DNA of 64,000 nucleotides. It comes from Leptobrachium leishanense (Eukaryota > Chordata > Amphibia > Anura > Megophryidae). Position numbers and translations under genes: made by a program. Of this stretch, positions 45,990-58,335 are shown in pieces (position 1 is the stretch's first letter; the number at the start of each line of letters is the position of its first letter). Location of the stretch: the NCBI GenBank assembly GCA_009667805.1, contig CM019069.1, forward strand, positions 56,486,422 through 56,550,421, in the 5' to 3' direction. A model generated the notes under the pieces. The model saw only the letters and a list, made by a program, of their open reading frames with translations. It ran no database searches and had not been told where the DNA came from.

Positions 45990-46498
45990 ATAGTAACCTA
46001 GCAAAGAGGTTTGTGTGGGACACCTAGAAAAATCCATCTGCCACCTTAACCCCTTCACTACCAAGCAATTCTTTGATGAATTTTTTTATCATAACATTTA
46101 TTTGAAACAAGGGATGCAAAGTTAACAATTAATTATAGAGTAAACAAGAAATTTTGCACAGATGTTTTTTTTAAGATAAATTAAAAGTAATGTAAATTCG
46201 TTCATTTTTAAAATTTCATGTATTCATTTATTCATTACAGAAATACTGTTGGAATGAACAATTCTGGCCTGAAGGTGGTGTCCCTTATCTTGCACAATGT
46301 CACACGTGGTCGGCATTATCAGCATACAGGCAGAAATGGCCTTTGTGTCAAATAATGTACCTTCTGATACTTAGTATCAGATGATACTTTCCTTCTCTGT
46401 TAGACCGGTTTGTTCCACCTTGCACCTTCTCCAGTCCACCTTTCTCCCTTCCTACTACTAGTCCACCTCCATCACTGTGTTTCCCCTGGTTGGCTGCA

Positions 46499-46717
46499 TT
46501 AGAAACATAGAAAAATGTCGGCAGATAAGAACCTTTCGGCCCATCTAGTCTGCCCAATTACATGGATACTTTACCTGGATTTATCTTTTGTTTAGGATAG
46601 CCTTATGCCTATCCCATGCCTGCTTAAATTCAATCACTGTTTTGGCCTCTACCACTTCAACTGGAAGGCTGTTCCATGTATCCACCACCCTCTCAGTAAA
46701 ATAATGCTTCCTGATGT
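46499..46717 (-). mobile_element. CR1 3'-end fragment
   Basis: Minus-strand copy of the CR1 tail seen at 32643-32776, extended about 85 bases upstream (HYFTERVVDTWNSLPVE in translation). Ends in the TTTCTATG-type tail. 5'-truncated, non-functional. Confidence 0.85.
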
Positions 46718-47331
46718 TAACATTCTCCACTCTTCCAATTAAGCCAGCTATATCTCGTGGTGACACCATTCCCTCTTTGCTCTCTCATGTTGTTTCCCAT
46801 CCTGTTCATATAGGTCCTGTGAGCTCCCTCTCCTTGTTGCTTTACATGTCCTTTATTCCTCCTAGTCACGTCTTGTCTGGTATTCCTTGTCTTGTATTTT
46901 TTTTCTTGTCTAATCCAGTCTTGTACTTTTTTTGTGTTCCTTTTAGTTCTGTCTCTCCTGGTTTCTGTTTAGTGTTTCCAAGTCTGCAGTGGACACTACA
47001 TAGCACACTATCCTTTGTACTTGGAGACGTTACCTACGGCTGCCTGTAATCCATCTTACTCCCCGGTTCCTGCTCAGTGGATACTGCCTGCATTTCTACA
47101 CCATATACTCCATATCTGCTGTGCTTGAAGACCTTGCCTGTGATTTCTAGTGTTCTACATTTACTGTGTATCCAGACCGTTGCTGTGTATATTGAATATA
47201 CTTTACTATTGCCACATCTATGTTTCCTGTGTCTGATTCTCCTGTTCGCCCCCAGCGCTTCGGATATAAACAAAACCACATGGGTCCCACCATTGCTCCA
47301 ACCTGGTGTGGTCTTGACTCCTGACAGATAA
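46718..47331 (+). repeat. LTR-like repeat, boundaries unresolved
   Basis: The style resembles the family K LTR (T-rich stretches with CCTTGTCTTG, ending ...GACTCCTGACA), but no start or 5-bp duplication was found, partly because the CR1 fragment may interrupt it. Confidence 0.35.
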
Positions 47332-48278
47332 ACATAAATAATAAAAATGGTTATATATCCTGCTTACAGAGATGTGATCACAATGAGATTGCAAGCAATG
47401 CAGCTTCCAAAAAATACCAGCACAAAATAAATATATTATATGAATGTGTCATAATGACCGTACATGTCAAATACAGTAACATCTTGTATCTGTACTCTTC
47501 AGGAATTTTCAATCATTATAACCCCCTGAATCCAGGCATGTATACTGGCCATCGGGAACACCGGGAGAATCCAGAGGGGCCGATGGTTCAGTGGGCAGGC
47601 TGAGCCTGGGGGGGGGGCTTTTTTTTAAAACTTAGTATAACCAGGACTGGATAACACTAGTGTGGAATGTCAGCACTTGTTTCAAAGGTCTGAAGGATTT
47701 CTGCATTGCAGAGGTGGGTTAAGGGGGCTTCCTTGGACACCCACACATGGATTCTGGAGCTGGCTATGGCTTTATTGTGTGTAAAGGAGCGGAATCCACA
47801 GAGACTGCGAGGATTACGCTCCACATTTTACTTACAGCTTCTCCTTCCAATGACTGGAGGCTTCAGAGCTTGAAGTCAGCAGCAGCCAGAGCACCACATG
47901 TTGTTACAAACCTCTAATGCCTGTGCTGTGACCAGGAGCCATCCCAAAAATGTGAAAATACGTAAGGCATTGGCTAAACATGCCATGTTAGGGTGAATCC
48001 CACCCTTATGTCTTATACCTCGGCACTGATGACTCTCCCGAGAGCAGTATAGTGGCCAGACTCACAGCCAGGCACGCAGGGAGCCGTAAATCTGACAGAT
48101 CCTCTGATCTGACACTCCCTCTCCCCTGCTCCCTTTCTATAGCCTATTAAGCCGGAGCTCAGTGTGGCAGTGCTGTGCTTTCTCTATAGGAGCACTCAAG
48201 GGGTTAATTATCACAGGAGTCTGCAAAGCTCAGGAAAGTATTTGCTAATCAGCCATAGCCATGTAGCAGGGAAACATG
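47332..48278. other. Unassigned, with a possible hAT end
   Basis: GGCATGTATACTGGCCATCGG at about 47536 and the following CCGGGAGAATCC look like a hAT-type miniature element tip; no partner end or duplication found. Poly-G then poly-T runs at 47610-47628. Otherwise nothing recognised. Confidence 0.3.
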
Positions 48279-48334
48279 TCCAAATTCTACGTCAAAATAG
48301 CCAAACCAGAAAAATTCTCCCATTTATCTCACTT

Positions 48335-49401
48335 TGTAAGGCAGGGGTTGGAACCCCTGTATAGTGTTGTGAGTATGGAACCCAATAGCAAGCCGGCGAA
48401 GGAGGAGACTGGGAGATGTATCTCAGTAATTGAGTATTTTAGTGAGACAGAAACAAAATATAAGGTTTCAAGACGATGGATTATAATTCAAACGATATTT
48501 TTGATTGGTAATATAAGAAACATAAAGTCCAAAACAAAGGAGTGTGAGTCAAGGTTCTTCTTGGGTAACAACGGGAACAAAAGTTTATAACAAAGGTTTG
48601 TAGAAGAAGATCACGTGGACTGTGGTCGTTGAGGCAATCTTTGGTTTGAAGATCTGGAGAAGGTACCGCGGTTGTGAAAGCAATCCTGGGTTGAGGATCT
48701 GGAGAAGGTACCGTGTTCATGGAAGCAATCCTGGGTTGAGGATCTGGAGAGGTACCGTGGTCGTGGAAGCAATCCTGGGTTGAGGATCTGTAGAAGGTAC
48801 CGTGGTCGTGGAAGCAATCCTGGGTTGAGGATCTGTAGAAGGTACCGTGGTTGTGGAAGCAATCCTGGGTTGAGGATCTGTAGAAGGTACCGTGGTCGTG
48901 GAAGCAATCCTGGGTTGAGGATCAGGAGATCAGGGAACGGGTGTCGCTTGGAACAGGAACAAGAGGAAACACTGGAAAACTGAAGTGATGAAACCACAGT
49001 ATAACCTGGTTAATAAACTAAGAAATGCGGCAGGTTTATATAGGGTTCAGAGGATCATAGAAACACCGTTCACCTGGGAAGCCTGGGTGGAGTTGGGATA
49101 CCTGAGTCCTTGATAGGTGAATGGGAGGCATACGAGGATCTCCAGTGCAGGTGTCATGCAGTACCTGTAATCGACCAGAGTACCAAGGTCTTCATGTCTT
49201 AAGGAGATAGGTGATCGCGCGTGTGCGCGCTTTGTTCCTCGGCATTCGACTCCTGCGGCAGCGTGGGGCGGACCTCAAGCTCTCTCCTGTTTGCGGGAAG
49301 AGAGCGTGCAGCGATGCGCCACGAGGGACCTTGGATGAGTATTGCAGGAGTCCAAACATGGCGGCCAGGGCCGAGAGCGGCCTGCGGAGCGGGGCATGAC
49401 A
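48335..49401 (-). repeat. Solo LTR, family J, copy 1, with exact 5-bp duplication
   Basis: In LTR sense it runs TGTCATGCCCCGC ... CCTTACA; on the plus strand CACTT flanks both sides (48330-48334, 49402-49406). It has TATATAAA (minus, 49035-49042) and an internal tandem array (about 48640-48930). Second copy at 57193-58335. Open frames such as 48611-48997 come from the array. Confidence 0.88.
48640..48930 (-). repeat. Tandem array in the family J LTR, about 47-bp units
   Basis: GAAGCAATCCTGGGTTGAGG, GATCTG and AAGGTACCGTGG recur about six times with few changes. The second J copy has a different array at the same relative place. Confidence 0.8.
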
Positions 49402-49484
49402 CACTTTCCAAATTGGCTATTTGGTCTAGATTGTTCATTCTCCTGGCAATTCTCAAGATTTTCTCCTCGCTCTGAATAACCCTG

Positions 49485-50464
49485 TATGTCACAGTTCTTA
49501 GCCCCTTCTCAGAAGCGTACCCGAATTACATTTTATTAAAGTATATTTTAATATTTATCTCATGATTTATTTTTTATAAAATAATTTAATCAACATATTC
49601 TAATTTAAATAAAGTATATTTTAATGCATATTTATTTTAATTGTTCAAATTACATTTACATGAATATATAATTCATATTAAAATACAATTTATTTTAATC
49701 CATAATTATTCTTTAATTCTATTGCTGTGGAGCTCTGTGATACGCTCATATACACCATACATTACTGTGAGTTTTATTGTTGTGGCACTCTGTGATACAC
49801 ATCAACATGTTTTGGTGTGCATAGGGGGGTCAGCATTTCATCCTTGGATCCAGGCAGCACAATGTCTTGTGCTGGCCCTGCTTCAGTCCATATCAATATA
49901 TTAATCCTGCCCTGCGTGTTTGCATATCGGAGTGGGCTGGTCTGGATGAAGTCCAGGGCTGTTTTTTGTCCCAGTCCAGCTCTGCCTGAATCTTATCCCT
50001 GTACAGCAGTGAGTGACCCCAGAGCTCTCCCTGTATTCTGTCCTCTCTCTGGTTGTTGTACTGCAACAGTAATGTATTTGAACGTTTTGTTATAGTGAGG
50101 TTTGGGGCTGTTATATGCAGCTTGTTCTATCGCTCTGTAGGGTGCCTGGATAGAGATTTAGGAGTGAAATTCATTTCTCCACAGGAAGCACACTAATCGG
50201 GTTTTAAAAAAGGTGTGACTTTTTTTTACATCCTAATGAGTGTTTTTCAATGTATCATAACGCAAAATCAAGATAACGTGACTTTGGGTATGAAGGGGTT
50301 AAACGAGATGTATATTCCACTTGCTGAGAGAAGTAGATATATACACCAGTAAACATATAAAAACATTTCTCTGCATCAAAGTGCGTGTATAGGAGTGAGG
50401 TAATAAAGATATCATTGCTCAAGGTCAGCAACATGAAAGTATATCAGGAGTTATGAGAATAATA
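49485..50464. other. AT-rich stretch without features
   Basis: Very AT-rich to about 49720 (ATTTTAAT words). A short segment near 49725-49800 (CTGTGGAGCTCT, TACATTACTGTGAG) is shared with 60680-60740. No gene seen. Confidence 0.4.
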
Positions 50465-51975
50465 TGCTCTGATCAGCCACAATTTTGAAAGCACTGACAT
50501 GTGAAGCGAATAACGTTAACCATATATAGTTAAAATGGCACCTGTCAAAGGTTGGGATATATTCAGTTCTTGAATTTCGTGTATTGGCAGCAGAAAAAAA
50601 TGGGCAAGTGAAAATATCTGAATGACTCTGACATGGGCCACATAGCGAGGCCTAGCCGTCTGGGTCAGAGCATCTCCATAATGGCAAGTCTTGTGGGGTG
50701 TCCCCGGCAAGCAGTGGCTAGTACCTACCAAAAGTGGTGCAGTGGTGCAAGGAAAGACCACTGGGGAACTGGTATCAGGACAATGGGCACCTGTCAGATG
50801 CAGGGGAACCAAGAAGGGGTGAGGAGATGAACCCGGAATATGACACAATGGAACCACAGATGAAGTTTAAACAGAGGTTTATTGGAATAAATTCAAATAC
50901 AGAAACAGGATGGTATGACTTTAGGTCAAAGTAAGGGAGAGGGGGTAGGGCAGGAAAAGGGCTGGCGACACAAGGCAAGGAGGAAAGACAGAAGAGAGAA
51001 GTACTACAACAGGACAGGGTAACAAGACAGAGGGCAACCCACCAGGAGATATACAAGAGGCACAAAGACGACAGACAGGAGGGACAGGAAAGGGCTGGTT
51101 GGGAGCAGGCAGGATCACTGATAGCAGATGACACGACTGAGACTGGATGGGAACACGGCTGAAGAATGGATGGGTACATGGGTGGAGGATCTGGATGGGT
51201 AATGGGTGCACAGCTGGAGGAACTGGAGACTATGGGGACCATGGCTTGAAGATGGATGTGTACACGACTGCACCTTTAAGGAGGGAAGTACAGGCCGTGA
51301 ATTAGGAGCACCTGAGACTGCTGCAGTGCTTGCAGGAGTAGGCAGGACATTCCAGGAAAGGTGCTGCCATGGTGTTTCAAGGCAGAGCAGCACTGGTATG
51401 GGCCTTCCTGCGTTGGCAACGGCGTGAGCCATGACAGCACCCAAGCTTCGTTGATGCACGCGAGGAGTGAAAAAGGCTAGTCTGTACGGTATGTCCACAT
51501 GGAAGAGCTTCTGCAATTCAAATTGCTGAAAAACATAATGCTGCCCCGATCGAAAGGCGTCAGGACACACTTAACATGTACCACCTACCTAGAGATTGTT
51601 GCAGGCCATGTAGCCCCTTCATGGCAATGGTGTTCCCTAATGGCAGTGGCCTCTTTCAGCAGAATAAAGCCCCCTGCCACACTACAAAATTTGTTTAAGA
51701 ATGGTTTGAGGATCATGATAAAGATTTTCAGGTGTTGCCTTGGCCTCATATTTCCCCAGCATTTAGTCTGAGCATCTGTGGGATGTGCTGGAACATCAAA
51801 TTTAATCCATGGAGGCCCCATCTCACAGGACTTAAAGGATCTGCTGCTAATGTCTTGGTGCCAGATATCACAGGACACATTCAGAGGTGTCTTGACATAC
51901 CACAGCTGTTTTGGTAAGACATGTGGGACCTACACAATATTAGGCAAGTGGTTTTAATGTTGCGACTGATCAGTG
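50465..51975 (+). mobile_element. Tc1-type relic, deleted and split by a solo LTR
   Basis: Ends TGATCAGCCAC and GACTGATCAGTG, the latter followed by TA. The coding strand matches a widespread vertebrate Tc1-like family recalled from memory (GGGTCAGAGCATCTCCA, GTGGGGTGT, TACCACCTACCTA, GACTTAAAGGATCTGCTGCT). A large internal deletion near 51560 removed the first part of the catalytic core, and stops occur throughout. Not functional. Confidence 0.75.
50792..51436 (-). repeat. Solo LTR (family M) in the Tc1 relic, exact 5-bp duplication
   Basis: TGTCAGATGCAGG ... GAGCCATGACA flanked by GCACC on both sides (50787-50791, 51437-51441). Its removal rejoins the Tc1 sequence. On the minus strand the LTR reads TGTCATGGC..., and AATAAACC-type poly(A) signals lie near 50875. 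Confidence 0.85.
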
Positions 51976-51977
51976 TA

Positions 51978-53530
51978 GTTAAGATATAAAAGATGAGTTT
52001 TATGGTCAGATAAGACCAAGACTGAGCTTTTGTGGATGTGGTGTCAGAGTTTGGGCCTGCTGAATCTTGTGATGGTCAAATAAAGAAAGGATGGAGAATA
52101 TAAAAGGCATATTTCAGTTTGCTAAAATTCCCAAGCATTAGAGAAAGTCCAGCTTTTCAATTACACAATGAATCCAAGCAGAAGGAACTCATAATTATTC
52201 AAGAATAAAAACATGAGTATGCAACAAAAGCCATTCCAAAGTCCTTAACTCAATCCTGCTGGGAATCTGTGACACTGCTTAAATTGTAGTCTACACGTGC
52301 CACTGCCTTCCACTCAACAGGAACCACCTCAACCTGCCAAATTGGAGACAATTACTCCCAGAACGGTTATAAAGTTATAGATCCTCATCCCATGAAGTGT
52401 AAAGCGTAAAGAACAACAAAAGACACCTGTGCTATATATTAACATGAGGAACTTGAATAGTCATGCAGGCGGAATATTACAGTTTCTCACTTTTTGCCTT
52501 TAAAATCTACCCAGAAATATAATTTTTCCCCCCATAAAAATGCATTCTTATTACAGATTAATTTGCCATTAAAGATATTGCTTAGAGAAATTATATATTA
52601 TTTGAGAAACAGGAAAAGAAATTGTCGGTATGAATATTTTTCCAATGTACTTATATTTTTAATTCTTATTTTTTATTTATGAAATATGCTTTCTTTTTGT
52701 TCGTTTAAGCATCACTGTGGGATATTAGAGCTTGTGGAGCTGTCTATTCTAAACCATTGTGGTCATCAAAGCGTAGAGGGAGAGTCTAATTGCCTCCAAC
52801 ATTAATTGCTGCAATACTACATCATTTCTAATTCACAAAGGAAAAGCAATCAGTTAAAGCACATTAGTGAAGTTTCATAACATTCATTCTAATTAAACAG
52901 TTCCATGCAATTTAACAATAAGTATTTATTACATATAAAGTAAAAGTTTTCTTTCAAAGTAAAACATAATATCTGTAAGAAGCATATTAGAAGCATCATT
53001 TCATATCTTGCGACGACAGAAGCGACTCGTGTGTTTATGGTCGACGTGCTTGCATGAAGTCTTGGTTCCACACTAAATCAGGAGAGATTTCAAAATATTT
53101 TGACCAGTCATTCTAGAATGTAAATGTTTTTATTAGCCTCGAACCCAACAAAATCAAATTCTGGAGATCACTTCAAGTCTCATAAACATAATTATTTTCA
53201 CATGTAGTGTTGTTTAAATATGACAATTTACATAAACACATGCTTTTATAACAGCATATTGTATTTTATTATGAGATTCCGATTGGGTTCATAAAAGAAC
53301 AAAGCTTGATTTCACGAAAACCTGGATGTAGAGAGAGATCGCTTCGTTATTACTGCTACGCTTCAAGGGATTACTCATAGAACCGTAGATGCACAATCCA
53401 TCTTCTAAAACAGAATTGCTCAACCTTGGCTGTCTGTCTTGGAACTACATTTCCAACATGACTCTGTAGACCTAATGAGTATCAAAACACCTGGAGGGTC
53501 AAGGTTCAGAACACCTGTTCTAAAACATAT
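51978..53530. other. No recognisable feature
   Basis: AT-rich, no domain-bearing frame or matched ends. Confidence 0.4.
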
Positions 53531-53766
53531 AGGGCTAAATTACAATCTTCACGCAAACGTCAGCGCGTGCGCAAAAACGCATTAACGCGAGGGGCAAAAC
53601 CCACGTAACGTGAGACAATTGTGGTTCTTAATTCTGATTGGCTGAATCGTGTGAAAATACAGTCCGCACACTGATTTCTGCACGCAACGCAGCGTTTTTT
53701 TGCGCATCCGTTTTACGCGTGTTATTTTTTGACGGATGAAAGAATGCGCGAGGATTGTAATACCAG
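53531..53766. mobile_element. CpG-rich miniature element
   Basis: AGGGCTAAATTACAATCTTC at the left mirrors GAGGATTGTAATACCAGC at the right; the middle is ACGC/GCGT-rich, in sharp contrast with its AT-rich surroundings. Similar in style to family N but with other termini. Confidence 0.5.
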
Positions 53767-54510
53767 CATTGATTTACGCGCGTTAACGTTTAACGCTTCA
53801 CGCAGAAATTTGTGAGCAGCGCGTGTGTTTTTGAGTGAAGAATGAGCCCACAGTTTTTTTGTTCTTTTTGTAGCTTTACAGAAACATTATGGTTTATGGA
53901 AAACAGAGAAAAGACAAATCGTCCGTCATCTTGGTTCCACGGCCTTGTCTCATTTTTAATAATAAGTGGTGCAGGGAATAGAAGTAAATTTCCTACCAAA
54001 TGAATGAGAAGCATGTTGATGTGTCTGATATGGTTGAAATGAATCCTGAGGGATTTGTGACAGGACAAAATTATTAAAAAGAATTTGAACATAACGATAT
54101 AACAATCCAACAAATGTGGACCCTATTCCAAAAAGCATTTAGTATCAGCCAGTGATCAGTTCATCATAAGTGCTTGAAAATGGCTAATTTCTGAGTCTAA
54201 ACGTTTTGATGGCATCCATGCAAGAAAGCTCCTTAATGTTCCATCCTGAGTGCCTGGTCTTCTTTGTTTGCTCTATGATGTGGGGTTTGAGTCACCTTCT
54301 GCTGTGTGGCACCAGTAACTTGGACCTTTTTGTAGACCAGTGGTGTTCCTTCTTTTTGCTATACAAAACTACACTTCCAGCTCAGCTATTATGGCTGCCT
54401 ACTGTATATAACCACTTCCTATACTTTGTATAAGAAACTGTAACGTGGAGGCAGCCAGAGAACTACAAGCAATTCTATAGTTGCTCTTTGCTTTAGCAAA
54501 ATCACTTGAA
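53767..54510. other. No recognisable feature
   Basis: CpG-containing to about 53830, then ordinary AT-rich DNA. Confidence 0.35.
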
Positions 54511-54861
54511 GGGTTATTCACTAACCTCCAAATTTGCAACCATAGGTGCAATTTTGAGGCAGTTCATCTATTCACAAAGCTGTCAATTCGCCCAGTACAA
54601 GCAAACTGACAGTGAAATACAGTGCTATTCTCCGCAATTAGGCAGCACCAAAATGGTCCCATTGGAAACTATCAATTTGTCTATTCACAAAATGTCCTTC
54701 GAATACATCCCACAAAACACAATGATGTGAGTCAGTGACTGACCCATTCACTCCATTCTTTGACCAAAGCCACACAGTGAGGAGCAAGTGGTATAAAGAT
54801 ACTAAGGTGAGGCAGTTTACAAAACAAACGTTCACACAATGGATACACCCAGTGACACATA
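54511..54861. mobile_element. Partial GGGTTATTCACTAA element
   Basis: Left end AGGGTTATTCACTAACCTCC resembles the right end of the family A element. The family E copy follows directly and no right end was found. Confidence 0.45.
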
Positions 54862-55720
54862 CAGGGTTATTCAAAGAGAATCGAAAAGTCACCGCACGTT
54901 CGGTGACTTTTCGTTCTCTTCAATTCGGTGCAATTCGGTGATCCCATTTCGGCGACCCTGCAGTGTATTTAGCAAGCACCACAGGGCCGTCGTAGTGCAG
55001 GGAAAAGCCACCACAAACCCGACGAGCACTCACCGCAAAACCCGAAACCTGCAAAAACATCTGGATTAACCCCGCCAAACACGCCGGAGAAACCTGAGCA
55101 GGAGCCGATCAGAGCGCAGAGCAGCCGCCGGAAAAACCCGACACCGCAGACGAATGGAGTGAAGAAAAAAACAGTACGCTTGAATGTTTGAAAAGTGAAA
55201 CGCTGTTTGCAAAGAAACTACAGAACGAAAATGTCTAAGATCCAATGAACGATAATAAAAAGGGCTGTTACAGAAAAAAGAAATGATTTAAAAAAAAATT
55301 TGCAAAAAAAAATCCAAGAAGATCCAAAAAATAAATAAATAATAATCGAAATATACAGAAACTTTTTACTGCAGAATATTATAATAAACGGTTTATTAGA
55401 TATTGGATTAAAACGGGAATATTTTTAACATTGAAGCCTATGGGATTCGCCTGACTAAACCTGTCGAATGAAACCACCGAACAGCAGGGCAATTCGGCAA
55501 CTTTTCACTGCTGGTTTGTGTTCTCTGAATAGACGAAGCATTGCTTCTCTATGGAGATTTCACTGCCCTCGAACAGGCACTGTTTGTGCAGGCAATTCGC
55601 CAACAGTTAGCGAACTGCCTGCTCTCTGAATAGCCGAGTGGCCAGGAAAGGTAACCGAACGCTGAATTTCAGCGTTCGGTTAACTTTCGGCCACAGTTCG
55701 GATCTCTTTGAATAACCCTG
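54862..55720 (+). mobile_element. Family E miniature element, copy 2
   Basis: Same 18-base inverted ends as 45125-45989 and near-identical stretches inside (GGGCCGTCGTAGTGCAGGGA). It keeps a hairpin AAAAGTCACCGCACG / CGGTGACTTTTCG near the left end that copy 1 lacks. No genes. Confidence 0.85.
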
Positions 55721-56480
55721 AAAGAGTAAAATATTTTCTTAACTAAACAAACAAGAAAAAAACAAAGTACTAGTAAGGTATCAGCAAAATGAAATAAACA
55801 AAGTAAGAACATATCATATTTTGTGGTAGTGGCCCATTAAGTAAATAATTGACCGATAAAAGCTCACATGCAACATTATATACAGGAGAGATGCAGGTTA
55901 TTGGCTAATAAATAGAGGAAGCAAAGTAATAATTTCTCAAGTAAGCTTGATGACTATGCACTTTTACTCTTAGGAATGCCACAAATCATTATGTTTGTAG
56001 ATCATCGAATTTAATAGAACAATATTATCCTCCTAATCTTACTTCTTCGATTAGTGACAAGTCGATTTGCCGAAAACGTAATAAGATTTTAAGACTTTTT
56101 TTACAATCCAATCTCCTGGAGCATTTCTAATTTGTTTTTTTTTTATTATTATTTTTCTTCAAAGAAGATTACAGTATAAAAAAAGGAAATTATATGACTT
56201 GATTAGTAAGGAGAGATTAAAAATCTGATTATTTGACTAGAGACACAGAGGTTATGCAATTGAAAAATCTTAAACTAACAGTATTAAGCATCCTAAATGT
56301 TGCAATTTTTATGTCATAGATAAAATTACTGGAGAACAAATACTGGCTAATGATTTTGTAAATAATTATTAAATGATATTGATTATGTCGTTACTAGTTA
56401 ACAGAAAACACATTAAAAATATTGGCAATAGTTTCTATTGAATAACACTATCAGGTCTAACAGGTGGGTGTAACAGCTAT
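55721..56480. other. No recognisable feature
   Basis: AT-rich spacer. Confidence 0.4.
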
Positions 56481-56660
56481 CGGGTCTATTCACTAAAGGG
56501 GAAACTCAGGAGAATTGGCAGGAGAAGTGAAAATTCTAGGTCAAAATAGCCAAACCAGAAAATTTTTCCCATGTATCTCAATTTCCAAATCAGCTATTTG
56601 GTCTAGATTGTTCATTCTCCTGGCAATTCTCCTGAGTTTGACCTTTTGTCAATAGACCTG
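56481..56660. mobile_element. 180-bp palindromic miniature element
   Basis: CGGGTCTATTCACTAAAGG and the inner AAACTCAGGAGAATTGGCAG are mirrored at the right (CTGGCAATTCTCCTGAGTTT, AATAGACCTG). TA flanks both ends. Undisturbed relative of 48279-49484. Confidence 0.8.
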
Positions 56661-56950
56661 TAGGTGTCAAGTTGTTACATATATATGTAAACATTAAGAA
56701 CAGGTTTAAGATAGATGTTATTTTAGTATTTGAATTTGTGCCAATTCATGTCATAATCCCTGAGACCATTCACTCTAAATAAAACAAATTAAAGTAAATA
56801 ATCCTTGTTTAATCTCAACACACCATGGAGATTTTGGTGGCTTTTTATATAATAAAATGAACATAATTTGGTATTATTTCAGCAAAATATATTTATTGAT
56901 TTTATAAAGGATTTTACCAGGAAGGTAAAACTTCCCTCTGCTTTCGTCTA

Positions 56951-56975
56951 AAAATATATATATATATATATATAT
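56951..56975. repeat. (TA)n tract
   Basis: Pure TA run abutting the end of the family F repeat. Confidence 0.85.
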
Positions 56976-57192
56976 AGCGCTCACTCCCGGACGAGCCGCT
57001 GAATAAACTTCGGGTTAGTCTCTCCGCACTAGGGAATAAATATACACCAGCACTGTTGTGGATTTTATAAATTATATACTTTACTGATCCCAATAAAGAA
57101 GCATATATAATGTAGATACGGTATTTGAACGACAGGATTTCGTGTCACATATAACTGACACATATAACGGTCACATAAGTGACCCATATAAC

Positions 57193-58335
57193 TGTCATAC
57201 CCCACGCCACGGTTGGACCGCGGCTGCCATGTTGGGACACTTTGCACACTCACCCGAGGTCCCTCGTGGCACGTCGCTCCCTGGTTCCGGTCTTCAACTC
57301 GGAGGAGGAGAGCCAGGATGTGTCCCACGCCGCCTCCGGGATCCAACTGAGCAGAAACCAAGCACGCATGCGCGATCGTCCATCCTGAAGCATGAAGACC
57401 TAGGTACTCTGGCGCCCTCTGCTGGTCTGCACTGGAGATCCTCGTATGCCACCAATTAACCTATCAAGTACTCAGTTATCCCAACTCCACCTACGAGCCA
57501 CAGGTGAACGGTGTTCTTATGATCCTCTGAACCCTATTTAAATCTGCCGCCTTTCCCAGTTCATTAACCAGGTTATACTGTGGTTCACCACCACGTTATC
57601 CAGTGGTTCCTCTTCGTATCTGCTCTAAGAGAATCCCGAGTTCCAGACCTGCTTCCACGGTACCAGCTCCGCTTCCAGACCTGCTTCCATGGTACCAGCT
57701 CCGCTTCCAGACCTGCTTCCACAGTACCAGCTTCGCTTCCAGATCTGCTTCCACGGTACCAGCTCCGCTTCCAGGCCTGCTTCCACGGCACCAGTTCCAT
57801 CTTCAGGCTTGCTACCACAGTGCCAGTTTCCTCTCCAGACTTGCCTCCAAGGTGCCAGCTCCATCTACAGGCTCGCCTCCACGGTACCAACTCCATCTAC
57901 AGGCTTGCTTCCATGGCACCGGTTCCATCTCCAGACTTGCTTCCATCTCCAGGCTTGCTTCCACGGCACCGGCTCCATCTCCAGGCTTGCTTCCACGGCA
58001 CCAGCTCCATCTCCAGGCTTGCTTCCATGACACCAGCTCCATCTCCAGGCTTGCTTCCATACCCACGGTACCAGTTCCAGATCCTATCTTCAAGTCCAAT
58101 TCATCTACCCTGGTCTATTTCAAAGATTACAACTCGTGTTATTTACCCCTACAATCCTTTGTTCTGGACTTTACTCTTGTCAAAGAAATCTTGCGTTATC
58201 TTTTGTTCTGGACTTATATTTTGTTCCATCCAGTAAACGCTCAACTGATCATACATCTCCTGGTCTCCTTCTTCGGCTTGCCATTGGGTTCCATACACAC
58301 AACACTACACAGGGGTCATAGCCTCTGCCCTTACA
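57193..58335 (+). repeat. Solo LTR, family J, copy 2, inside family F
   Basis: TGTCATACCCC ... CCCTTACA; flanks ATAAC and ATAAT differ at one base. It matches 48335-49401 (AACCAGGTTATACTGTGGTT, GAACGGTGTT, GATCCTCTGAACCCTAT). The TATA box of copy 1 is TATTTAA here. Confidence 0.78.
57640..58080 (+). repeat. Tandem array in family J LTR, about 33-bp units
   Basis: CTTCCACGGTACCAGCTCC, then TTCCAGACCTG or ATCTCCAGGCTTG, recurs through the span. The unit length, a multiple of three, gives open frames of 218 and 250 codons that are not genes. Confidence 0.85.

Larger units (their letters stand above)
48279..49484. mobile_element. Small palindromic element split by a solo LTR
   Basis: Pieces before and after the LTR (GTCAAAATAGCCAAACCAGA and CCAAATTGGCTATTTGGTC) match the continuous copy at 56481-56660. 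The right end is CTCTGAATAACCCTG; the left end is diverged. Confidence 0.65.
46046..50302. other. Possible family-B-like element ends around later insertions
   Basis: TTAACCCCTTCACTACCAAG at 46046 and TATGAAGGGGTTAA at 50289-50302 resemble inverted B termini, but the inner sequences do not match the two sure copies and the span is mostly other insertions. Could be two unrelated ends. Confidence 0.25.

Noticed and set aside
46046..50302. One 4.2-kb family B element
   Set aside because: Only the termini resemble B; inner sequences do not match, so pairing of these ends is unproven.
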